NCBI RefSeq assembly: GCF_000524195.1
Contig: NW_020170401.1
Coordinates: 712,327 to 776,326, forward strand
Direction: 5' to 3'
DNA: 64,000 bases
Origin: Echinococcus granulosus
Lineage: Eukaryota; Platyhelminthes; Cestoda; Cyclophyllidea; Taeniidae
The first letter of the stretch is position 1; each line of letters opens with the position of its first letter. A program made the position numbers and the translations under genes. Below, in pieces: positions 36,899 through 49,563 of this stretch. The notes beneath the pieces are model-generated. The model saw nothing but the letters and a program-made list of their open reading frames with translations. It was not told the DNA's origin and did not search any database.

Positions 36899-37791
36899 CT
36901 AATTTCCACCACCGTAGACCCGCCTGATAATGGCCGTAGCGAAGAGTCGTGCCACCTCGTGGTTGTGTTGAATTATTCGCGTAGCATTCGGGTCACTCTT
37001 GCCATTCGGTATGTGCATGCAGTGCTTATCGCTGCTGCCCCAAACAGCAACGGATTCCACAGGCACAACTCGATAGGCGTGATCCCACACGTGCTCACAG
37101 AAGGCTATCGGTGAACCATAGACCATGGAGATGTTCAGACACTCGAAGCCTTTTCGACACTTGTTCGTACCTAGGAACGACAATGTGTGTGCCATCTTCC
37201 AAAAATATAAACAAGCCAATTTAAAGAGCCTCTCACCTTCTGACCAGTCAAATCCTCCCGACCTCCAGTTGGTGGAACACGCCTTATCCCATTTACAGGC
37301 TTCGTACCAAGCGTAGCAGTCGCTTTCACAGAGCGGTACTCTGAACGCTCTCTCCTTAAATCGGGAACTTGTCATCTGTCGTAAGAGACAACGAATATGT
37401 AAACAGTTTGCAGTAAAGAGGAATAAACACTAGATCAACGCACTTTAACAATCCAGGGACCTAAATCAGGAGAGCACTTTATCATGCAGTAGTCATAGTG
37501 GAAATAATTGCGACACTGTTCACTCATATTACCACAGAAGTCGAAAGAGAAGCCGTGTAGCGTTGCATTCGCTATCTGCTCTGCTGTTTCAGGAGAACAA
37601 CAAGTGCGACTCTTCCATTCACTACATTCCTTTAAATCGGGTTCTGGGGAAGGATGATCTTTCAATTCACCAGAATCTGGACACATATCCAGGTACTTGT
37701 CAACAGTATCTACATATAACAGGCGATTGTGCTCTTCTGACACAGCGATGAGGGGAAGGCAAAGCAGAACCACAAATGTGATGTCGGGCAT
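36899..37791 (-). CDS. Secreted folate receptor-family protein
   Basis: Three minus-strand exons, 37791-37444, 37375-37237 and 37170-36899, give 252 aa; introns are 68 and 66 nt and phases match. Residues 1-~17 (MPDITFVVLLCLPLIAV) are a signal peptide. The Folate_rec domain follows: CSEWKSRTCCSPETAEQI, FDFCGNMSEQCRNYF, CMIKCSPDLGPWIVK, RVPLCESDCYAWYEACK, STNWRSGGFDWSEG and CEHVWDHAYRV, with the dense cysteines of folate receptors and riboflavin-binding proteins. Those proteins bind folates, riboflavin or (JUNO) a sperm protein. The C-terminus (RLFATAIIRRVYGGGN) has no hydrophobic tail, so GPI anchoring is unlikely and secretion more likely. The ligand cannot be read from sequence. Start is the only ATG directly ahead of the hydrophobic segment. 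Confidence 0.85.
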
Positions 37792-39394
37792 CCTAAAACA
37801 ACAAATGGAAAATGTTGCTATGGCCAAACACTACTCGGAATAAACACTACTGCTGACATCATTTCGATGCCCGTATTTATTCACCTCATGTGTGGTTACT
37901 TCAAATTTTTGGAAAATATTGGTTGCTGATTCCATTTCAACTACAAGCACAAATCTGAAACCTGAATGATATTCTACAGCCATGAGATTCGGATTAGAGT
38001 GCATCGTGCCCGACCGCGATTAAAAAAACATTTCCAGAATTTTGCACGAAAAAAGGAGAAAAAGTTATCTTGTGAAGTTTGAACCATTCCATTTTGATAA
38101 CGCAACACCAGCACCTCTTTGAACTGCGAATTCGATTGCTCCTTTGCCCATGATTGAGCCAAGTTATTCATTAAAACGAAATTTTACTATTTGGATTAGA
38201 ACTAGCTAAGGTTATTTAGGTGTTCAGCACCAATTAGAATTGGTTGTAGTGCACCATTACATGGCAAGGCATAAAACCCTAATAATGTAGGTTAATTGAA
38301 TCCGTTATTGTTCTGAGTAATTAGAAAAAAAGATAGAATATTCTGCTTGGTAATGGTCTCTGATTTTTAAGCAAAGAATTTACATTTAAATTTATAGGTA
38401 GAGGAATAAATTATTCTGGAGCCTGGTAGGAACTTCAGACAATTCTGTCTGCATTTTATCACTGTTAACAATGCAATGAATTACTTCCTCACTGACTAAA
38501 TATCATTGATTTTTTGTTTGTTTAAGGTTGATGTCAGGTATTTGGTCTTTTATAGACCTTTAGTTTCGTATAAATAGTAGCTATATTTTAGAAGTGAACT
38601 TATAATCTTCCCAGAGGCATTTGTGTAGCATTTACACAAAGCACGTGCGTTTAAAAAAAACACGTCCATCAAGTCGGTATGCCCAAGTCTTTGAACTGTA
38701 GCATTGTTTTGAAATCTGAAGTCGTAACATTCCTTCTACACCGTATGACTTGGCTCATCACTGCCGCATGGCGGATGCACAAGCCCACAACACGTTAATT
38801 ACTTTCCCGTCCTGTCCCCCTACTTCCCACTGCCCGAGCAGCACGACACTGATGGCGGGTCCACTCCAGTAAAACGTTTCACCCGCGCTCCTGGCAGGCG
38901 CCATTTTAGTGCACACAACCCCCGAATGAAACACCGTAGCCGCCCACATCCCTTTTTAATCTGCACCATCAAGAACACTAACCTGGTCCCGCCTCCTCCC
39001 CCGACCGGCCGATATGAAGCGCGCCCCCTGGTACCTGCCTATCATGGACCCCGCCTCAACGCACGTGAGCGATTGACGTCACATGACTACAACGATGCAG
39101 AATTGGGGCCCTGACGCGACATAATAAGGCGGAATTATGCTCATCCAAACACTGAACAGTATAAAATTATGCTATCAAAAGAGGTAAACGCAAATCACTA
39201 TGGCAGTGTTGGCTTACGTGATGGTACTTCGGAGCACTACCATATGCTTAGATAAAGGCGATTCAAACGATACCAATGAAAAATAAGTCCTACGACGCAG
39301 AAATAAAATGCTATTCTTAGATCACGGTAGAAAATTTACAAACGCCCCTACTTCCATCAGAGTAGAGGGAGGTGAGGCGCGCCTACTAGTCTAT
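37792..39394. other. Spacer between folate-receptor gene and ATP synthase beta
   Basis: The left part (37.8-38.7 kb) is AT-rich with nothing recognised; the right part (38.75-39.1 kb) is a GC-rich block described separately. Both flanking genes are on the minus strand, so this holds the folate-receptor promoter and the ATP synthase 3'UTR. Confidence 0.45.
38750..39090. promoter_or_regulatory. GC-rich candidate promoter region with CRE-like and E-box sites
   Basis: About 340 bp much richer in C/G than its surroundings, with a perfect TGACGTCA palindrome at 39074-39081 and a CACGTG E-box at 39062-39067, plus C-rich tracts. It lies ~1 kb upstream of the folate-receptor-family ATG. Function is inferred from composition and motifs only. 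Confidence 0.3.
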
Positions 39395-41121
<1,727 letters not shown>

Positions 41122-42829
41122 CTATTTCCTCGTTGCTTATTGGTTAATATTACATAAACAAAGTGCCTCTTCGGAACTATAACGTAGGGATTTGCATTTA
41201 TCCCTTCGTTTCGAAAAAATAAAAGCTGTGGACTGGCTCCATTTTCTGACTGAGTAAAGATTGTGGTGAGCCACCCAAGAGACTCCACCTTTTTATTTAA
41301 AAAACTAGATTTTTATTGGTCAGGGATTACAATCAGCCTGAATAAGACTTCCGTAGCGTAGACTTGAAAGGGTCCGATATTTAAAACAAGCACGCTCGGT
41401 ATACCCAGTTATTTGGTACCCAATGCTTTTAAAAAGGCTGGAATATTTCGCTAAGAGTTGTTTAAGATTTGTTTTCGTTCTTTGCCGGCAATCATTTCTT
41501 ATTGAAACATTTGGGCCCCAACTTTCAGCAACGTTGAAGAGTGCAATTTAGAAAATTACTGAGTTATATCCGTCGGCTGTGCCCATCGTCACTCTAGTCA
41601 CTTCCCTATTGACTCCCTAATCAAATCTTGAATACTTAAAAATGATTTGTAAAAGGCGTCTACTGCTGTTAAAACGGTCACTCAGATTGCGATGAATGGG
41701 CCTTATGGGGAATCAGGCTGATATCTTTTTATGGGATAGAGAACGTAGACGAAATAATAAGACTTGTTAAGCTCTTTATCGTGTAACTTAATGATCTATG
41801 GCAGACCAAGCATATTCTTCTTCGTCTTCTCATTGCTTTAAGGGCTGCTTCAAAGCCTATCCTTAGTTAGTTTTTCTTTAAAAGCTATAATTGAAGAAGG
41901 TAAAAGCGACCTCTTTGGTACTTTGAGGATTTGATATATCCAGCTTAGCAATGTTGGGGAAGTAACTTATCAGTACGTTCACATACACGTTTTTGCTCTT
42001 GGTAATCAATGCAGGGCCAACAACTTCGATGTATGTTCTTTTTCCTGAAGACCCCATAAAGTATAAATTGAGGTGGTGCCATCACCGTGAGCTAAAGCCT
42101 TTTGGAGCTTTTGCGGGTAACACAGGTTTGACAGAAATCAATTGTCGTCTATGGTCTAACTACTGGTACAATTCTTGGATGACTGCTTATACTAACGAAC
42201 TTGTGATTATTTGGTGTTTGAGAACATTATTTTGACAGTGCTGTAATTTATTTTTACTCCCGGGAGTCACTTATGCTACTTATGTCACACGTGCTTATCC
42301 AATCGTGAATTTGTTTAAAGCAGTGCTCACCTAAAGGCCTTAAGAGTTCTAGGGGCCTGGTTTGCAAGATCAGGCAATTCATCCTGCAAAGAGATCAATG
42401 AGGGGTAATATAAGATTCGTTGTTTTCGACCAAAGTCAACACTTACTTGTCTGTTCCCCCTATGAATCGCCTTACCATGTGATGGGGCCTGAGGGGCTTG
42501 ACAGGCCTTGCTAATTACCGCTTCCCTATTTCATCTGCTTGCTGAGTTTTGTATTCGCATAAACGGTAACGTGTTCTCGGCTTTTTCGGTATAGCATCTA
42601 TGTCGTCATTACAAATGGTTGAACATCCGCTGCTTCACTTTTTAACGCACTTCAACACGCTTTTCTAGTTGAACACTTCGTAGCATGCTTTTCCATTAGC
42701 CTATGTAGTGGAGAAGGAGTTAACGAAACGCCCGTAGTAACCTACGCCCCGAAGATTGTATAGTCCTGTTTAGCCAGTTGAGGGTCAACCATGTCCTGAC
42801 TTGTTGTGTGCGGTCTTCTGCCATTGCCG

Positions 42830-43360
42830 GCTCAGTTGCCGAAACAGCATGTCTGGAAAATTTCAGGACATTGCAAAAAGTGGCATTTTTGAGAGTTCAG
42901 TGTAATACTCAACTTTTGCAGACGATCAAAGCTAATTTGAGATTGCAATTATGATTCAGTGTGCCTTAACTGAAAATCAGTATGTCGTCTAGATATATTA
43001 CTCCATACTTCCGGAATAATCCAACTCTACTTTTAGACATAATCATTTCAAATTCAACTACATTGTTTGAAGTTCATTAAGCCCATTGGATAGCATGTAT
43101 GCTATCTCTTCTTCCCTCCTTTTGGGCCTCCATACTTGCGGACAGGGGCGAGTGAAAACCGTCCTTTTTATCACTGGATTTAATTTTCTGTAGATCAAAC
43201 ACAACCCAAGTTTTTTGTCTTTTATACTAGTCCGATTGGGAGAGGAACATGATGACTTAGAGGGTTTTATTACTGCCTCTTTGAGCATCTCATCAATCAC
43301 ACTGTTTACTCCTTCTAGCGTCTTTGCGTTTGTTAGGCCAGTCTGGCCGCCCCACAATTT
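42830..43360 (-). mobile_element. Decayed Ty3/gypsy-type LTR retrotransposon reverse transcriptase fragment
   Basis: On the minus strand, successive pieces resemble the gypsy polymerase. Near 43300 is VIDEMLKEAVIKPSKSSCSS, the entry to the RT domain; IYRKLNPVIKRTVF follows; near 42990 is the RT catalytic box VIYLDDILIFS; near 42900 is LNSQKCHFLQC. In-frame stops and shifts separate them, so the element is dead. It lacks recognisable protease, RNase H, integrase or LTRs. The upstream frame at 43333-43620 may be part of the same insertion. Confidence 0.7.
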
Positions 43361-45639
43361 GTCGCAAATTTGATTATGCTTGTCCTTTCAAGCTTAGAAT
43401 CGCGCCATGCGAAGATTTTGGCATACTTAGCAGCTGTTGAAGTTCTGTCCTCTCGCCGTCGGTAGTACAAGTGGATTTTGAAGAGAGGTAGTCTAAATTC
43501 TGGTAGACAATACTCCGGTTTCGAAGAGGATGCCACGGATATCTCTATTACTAGGCACTGGTGAAGAAAGATCCGATACTGAATATAATGGAAGATGTTG
43601 TCTGGTCTAGTGTCGCGCATTTCTGCTGAGCATAACCTGCTAGTCTTAACTTTCGGCCTGACAGTACCTGAACTTAAGAGAAAGATGCGTAAAACGACTT
43701 TTCAGTTTGTGTAGGGCTGATGGGAAATTTTTAAATCCCCTGGGAAAGAGGCACAATAGAGTAACAATTGGGAGCTAGCCTAAAACTGGATCAGGATGCG
43801 AATTCCCTCTTTACCATGGCAGTGTGTTTGGTTGGCCCATAGGTGCTAATGAGATGTCGTAACCATTCCATTGCGCCTGTTCACTATCAACTTCACTAAC
43901 TAGTGTCTGGAGCAAAATTTTTGTCGATCATGCCGCACCTAAACCAGCTGACTATGTCTTTTGACCCTTAGTGCTGATAAGCTGTGGAAGACCAGCTTTT
44001 CCAGGTCCTGGAGGTTCTTCGTATTCCTATTGGTTTACGAATAAACCTTACTCTACCTGGGAGATGGCAAGAGGAGCAAGTTTTTTTGCAGTTTTATTCC
44101 AAGTCTGTTTTCAGGGTTATTCTGTCTTCCAACGCAGCCGAGAATAGACTCTGGTGAGTGGAACGTAATATCTGTTGGCATCCTTATCGTTGGGATAGAA
44201 CTGCAGGCTTGCCCTGGATCTCTTGAGCCATCCTTCAAAGTCTTCATCTGTTTAGTATCTTCTGAATTATGTCCATCAACGAGCAAAACTAGCAGATTTT
44301 TTCCCGTCAGAAGCAATCTGTTGCCTCACACATTTATCACCCCATAAATTGACAGGTAGGAACATTTAATGGTGATGGATTTAAATGGCTTCCACCGCGT
44401 TTAGGAGTACCGTAAGGCGCCAGTTGACACACGAAAAGGAAACTAATGAAATGAGTTTATTATTTATATTTTTACCAAAAAGGAAAAAAACAATGAAAAT
44501 TTGACAATTTATGGAGAGGGCTTGAACACAAATGACCTTGACTTGTCAACAGGTGATCTCGTGAAGTACAGGCGAACCAATCAATTGACTGTAACAAGCC
44601 ATCAATTTACACAGGCACTGCTGTTAAATCTCCAGGAGCTTTTACCCAGAAGTCATACAAGTAAATAAACTATTATCAAGAATTATTATTAAAGAACTTT
44701 CACCTCTTCTTCTTGCCAATTAAGCTGTTAGAAAGTGAGCGGTTAGAATGAGAGACTTATCATTATCGTTGGTCCTCTCTGAAAGCTCAACCCCGTCTAT
44801 CCAAAGAGGGAAGAAAACTGCCAAAGTGATTGAGATATTTTAGGTCACTGAAGCGGACAGGCCTGAACTGCGTGCAAGATATATTGCAGGCACAGGGGGA
44901 ATGCAAATATGCCATTTTGGCCTTGAGGGAACCACGCATCCTCCTCCTCTTTCTCCTCCTCCTCACATCTGCTGGCTTGTACTTGAGACTATCAGGTCCA
45001 AGCCGTGGAAGGGTTTGCTCTTCCTCAGGGCCAACTCTCTGATAAGATTCTTAAAGGCTTTCACCTATACGATGGAAAAATCCAATACCTCCCGGTTGAC
45101 GGTTTGTCCATGGCTTGTGAACGCGTCCTGGTGTTGGTGTAGTATTACCGACGATCTCCGCATGCATGCAAGTTGAAAAAGAGGGGGAAGTTTCATTGTT
45201 TCGGTTATTCGAAATTAAATAAGATTGCGCAAAATGGGAAAAGACGGTGCCGTTTTCTACTTCCCCCTTTTCGACATGTTGAAACACCATCGTCAAGTAA
45301 TTCCAATGACGGTAGTCCTGAGCATTAAATGATCGGAGATATTAAATTTCATGGAAGGTACTCTTTAGTTTTGCACGATAAAACGTGAAAAGAAAGATCC
45401 TGGCTAAAAATTCCGAAGTTAGTATCTGTTTCGATTGGTAGTCATTACAATCCCGAAAATATAAGGCAAACATCTTCGGCATGTTGATAAATAATTAAAG
45501 TGATACGAGCTTTTTTTGCCACCTGGGACTTTTCAAAGCTAAATTTGTAGAAATTTACTTGTGATTTTACTGTAAAATTCCTACTTTAGCGTGTGTTTTC
45601 TCCTTGAAGGGTGGAAAGTGCGTGAGTCTGGACGGCATT

Positions 45640-45835
45640 GTAGCGTCGCGATACTTCAGTGAAGGCAAAAGAAGGCATAATACTGAGGCACAATGTGTAC
45701 TGCCGATGTGGAGAAGGGCTAGGGGTGCTACTATCATGGCCCAGGAGCAATGCTGCGAAGCGGGAATAAAGTACCGGAGTCTTAAGTGGCAGCGGAACCC
45801 AAACAAAGAGAAGCAAACAAGCAAGCTATTACATA
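45640..45835 (+). repeat. Dispersed repeat family A, copy 5
   Basis: Contains TAGCGTCGCGATACTTCAGT, GAAGGCATAATACTGAGGCA, CAATGTGTACTGCCGATGTG, GAGAAGGGCTAGGGGTGCTA, ATCATGGCCC, and GAGTCTTAAGTGGCAGCGG, followed by an AAACAAAGAGAAGC tail. One of the best-preserved copies. Confidence 0.7.
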
Positions 45836-46527
45836 GTCCCTCTCTCCTTTTGAGCGTCGTCGCTGGCAGTCCCCTCGGTTTACCTCTCGTGCTAACCATC
45901 ACATCGCGGTCAGTGCTGTAAGGGAAAACACCCGCGAGCCACGTGACCCGGCCAATCATCAAATTTGCCTACAACTGCAAAGATATCTGACAGATACCTT
46001 AGTAATTCTTCCTCATAATTCCGTTAAATTTGGAGTTCCATCCTGTTTAGGAGCTGTATTGAGGGAAGGGAGAATGTGCTGGCCACCTCGTGTGTCCTTC
46101 GCTAGTAGCAAGAACACTGGCCCAAACGCAGAGCCATATAACAAAGGGCGGAGGTTAAAAAGGGTTTCATAAGGATAGGTCTTGCGTCTGCTCCTCATTG
46201 CCGTGTTGTTCTCACTTCGGTGCCATATACATCTGTCAGGGTTCTATCCAGTTAACAGAGATGTGGAGGAGGTAACTCGTGTTTGAATAATTGATACCTT
46301 AGACAACTCGATAACAAACTTTTTTATATGGCTTATGGCAGAACACGAAATTGTGGTAGTAGTCAGTGAAGGTAGGCGCAGTTCTCAACCCTTTTGTTTT
46401 AGGGCAGTCACAGACTCTCCCATCCGCAGCATATACCCTTCTTCCGTCCAGTTAATGTTTAGCATTCAGGTGTGGAAATCAGGCTAGTTGTCCTTTTGGA
46501 TCAAGCTCGCTTTCCACTGCCACCGAT

Positions 46528-46720
46528 GTAGCATCCCCAGTCTTCCCTGAAGACTACAGAGGACATAATACTAGGACAGAATGTGTATTGCCGACGTACG
46601 GAAGGGTTAAGGGCGGGGATGGCCACGGGCATGGGCTCTGGGTCATACCACTCAGCGGAAGTACAGAAGCAGAGCCTTAAGTGTCCTTAAAACCAGAATG
46701 AAGAGTTAAACAAATAATTA
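46528..46720 (+). repeat. Dispersed repeat family A, copy 6
   Basis: Contains TAGCATCCCCAGTCTTCCCT, GAAGACTACAGAGGACATAA, AGAATGTGTATTGCCGACGT, ACCACTCAGCGGAAGTACAG, AGCAGAGCCTTAAGTGTCC and the AGAGTTAAACAAATAATT tail. Confidence 0.7.
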
Positions 46721-48094
46721 GAGAATTTTAGAGCCATGGTGTGAATATACGAAAGGACTGATGGACTTCCAACCGAACTGGCAGAGACAGAAAGCTGGAA
46801 TACCAAGCTAGGTTAATTAAAAACCAAGCAAAAGGTAAAAACCTAGACAGATAGGTGTGCAAGCATCGGTTCCATCTCAGTTCAACACAGCGGTAATGTT
46901 CGAAGATCTTTTTTCTTCAAAGCTGGCTTACTAAAGTCTATTAGTAAATTATCATCCTTACCAACAACGCCATGCACAAATCCTTTCCTTTATTTCCATA
47001 TTATCGAGTAAAAATAGCTATACGACCATTTGATAAGGTGAAGAACTTCAAGGCAATGGAGAGCACCGGAACCAACGTGACGCAGCGCAACGTAGTCGCA
47101 CTCCTGCTACTGCTTCACCAACTACGCAGTTACTTCATCCTCCACGCACTTCAGTATCGCATTCATTTTTGTAGGGCATCACCTTTTGGAATTGATGCTC
47201 ATCATGAAGAAGAAAATGAACACCAAAAACATTGTATGCCTGTGAAAAAAACGGCATTTACATTTATGGGAATCTGAGAAATGTGGAGCTGTTCCGAGTG
47301 CCTCTTCCCTCATTGCGTTAGGAAGAGGCAGGGAATCAGTAAGCATTTTCAAAATTCGGCGCAGCAATTTATGCGACAATTGTGCACTTTATAGGGATAA
47401 CGAGTAGATGCGTGTGTGCTTGTGTGAGTTTTCTGCACATTTGCCAACATCTTGAGAGGTGATTTACCTCTAGCAATCAAGGGTTAAACATGTATGTCGG
47501 CTAATCATACATTCCCATTTGGGGCAAACAACGCAGCCAACAATTTGAGAGAGAAAAGTATCCTTCTTACACTGGAAAAATGTGCATTATCACAATTTCT
47601 TCTCCCTCTGGGATAGTGGCAATACAGTCTTGGGGTTGATTTATGTGAAATTGGTCAAGGTCAAGTAAATCGTGATTTGATCGGCTGACAGGCAAAAAAC
47701 CCTTTATTCTTCAATATAACAAGAAAAATGTGTTAGAAATTTGGAAGAAGTCACATAAGACATTTGTAAAGCCGTCGGTTGCTCTTCTTCAATAAGGCGA
47801 TACTAAAATCGGGGAAGATTCGATCACCGTCCTTCTATCCCCGCCTCCTCTACATAGGGGTCTACTCAAGCAGCTGATAATAGCCGTTCCTTGAAGGCGG
47901 TTTGATTCACCAAACCCCGTAATGTCATCCACGATTTAGAACTGACTGGCCAAATGATGCATTTGTGTACAACTTTTGGTCCGCTTGGTCCTCCCGAAAT
48001 TCGTAATAAGGCCTGTCAGTCCTGGGAAAGGTTTGTGGTTAATGCATAGAAAGTCTGACAGGCTATTGACATGGAGAGAAGGCCAGTAGCATTA

Positions 48095-48285
48095 CTATGC
48101 AGCCTCCCAAGACTACCCTGAAGACCTAAGGAGACATAAGACTCGGGGAGAATAGTGTAATGTCGACCTAGAGAAGGGCTTGCGGAGCCACCGGTATGGC
48201 CCGAAGGCCAGGCCACCCAGCGGAGGAATAATAGCGGAGCCCTAAGTAGGCCGCTACCAAAAATAAGAGTTAAACAAACATGCAG
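48095..48285 (+). repeat. Dispersed repeat family A, copy 7
   Basis: Contains TGCAGCCTCCCAAGACTACC, TGAAGACCTAAGGAGACATA, ACCTAGAGAAGGGCTTGCGG, GTATGGCCCGAAGGCCAGGC, CACCCAGCGGAGG, GCGGAGCCCTAAGT and the AGAGTTAAACAAACA tail. Confidence 0.72.
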
Positions 48286-49563
48286 AGTATTATGCATTCC
48301 CTGACGCTCGTCTTGATCAACCTCCAGGAAACCCCGCCCCATATAATAGCATCTTTAAATCTAGTTTTATTTACATGCTAGACCGGAGATCCCTCTGTCC
48401 TCATTTCCACCAAACCGGCGCAGGAATGATGTCCTAACGATGGAGCGGCTGATTCGGGTACTGTATCTTCTCCCTTGAAGTGTCAGAAGGGGCGCAATTT
48501 TACAATCAATAGCCTACGATTTCATAACTATTGCTTTCCGCAACTCCTCGCCCAACAATCAAACCTCCATTGGGTGGATTTGAATATCAAAGGGATTTGA
48601 TCACTTCAGTAGTCCTAGTCAAAACAATGACCCAACAAATAATATTTTGATGTAAATCGTGGAGTGAAGTGAGTTGTCAATCTTTGCTAGGGGGTTAGTG
48701 CCTTCATGACTGGGTTCAACTAACACCGGGAGGGTTAGGGTTAAACCTCTCCCGATGTTTTATTATTCTACCGAATTGGCTGCCAAAGTAACAAAACAAA
48801 CATCCCACATCTGCTCAACCAATTTGTTTACACCACGATCTAGTGACCCCAGCCATCCAAAAGCAGACAAAGAGCACATGTCGCACGGTTGTGACGGCAA
48901 AATCAAACTACAAGACCTTGACCTCACAAATATGACCATGCTTGTGTAAAGCGAGGTGTCATTTTAAGTCGACTTACTGTGTGTCGAAATCGTTGTCATC
49001 AATAACTGAGCCGACGATAGCCTTTTGCAAAAAAGACACTCCTTCCATCATCCTTCGCATGAATGCACTTCCAACAATTCGGCAGAGGCCTAGCAGTAGC
49101 CCCACTTCTAGACAGACTGACACCTGGCTAGACCATCCGCTCTGGCCATTTCAAACCCTACCCTCACATCTAACCGCGTGGCTGTTGCCAATCAGCTATG
49201 TGCGTATCCGCGTTGTGCACATGGATAGGCATATTTATTGGTTTGAGTGGAGGGTACATGGACGCGTGTGCCTCTTGTTCGCCTAGGTTAAGGGAAGGGA
49301 AGTAACCAAAGAGGAGGAGCAAAAAGTATATGTATACGCAGCATGCTTACAGACAAGCAATCAGACAGTCAGAAGAACATTGTTTCAGCCTCACCGGTCA
49401 CAAAATGGAGAGGAGAGGGGGGAGGGGGGGTCAAAGAGGGAGGTAGCACTGTACACTGGAAGGGGGATGTGAGAGGCGATTTGACCACAAGCATTCTCAT
49501 TTTTTTTCTCTTCTTCCAATTACATACACTTTTGTACACAGGGGAGAGCGGGAAGTGGAATGT

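Noticed and set aside
48726..48758. TTAGGGTT-like sequence that could suggest an interstitial telomere
   Set aside because: Barely more than one unit; it is part of a short imperfect hairpin, not a telomeric array.
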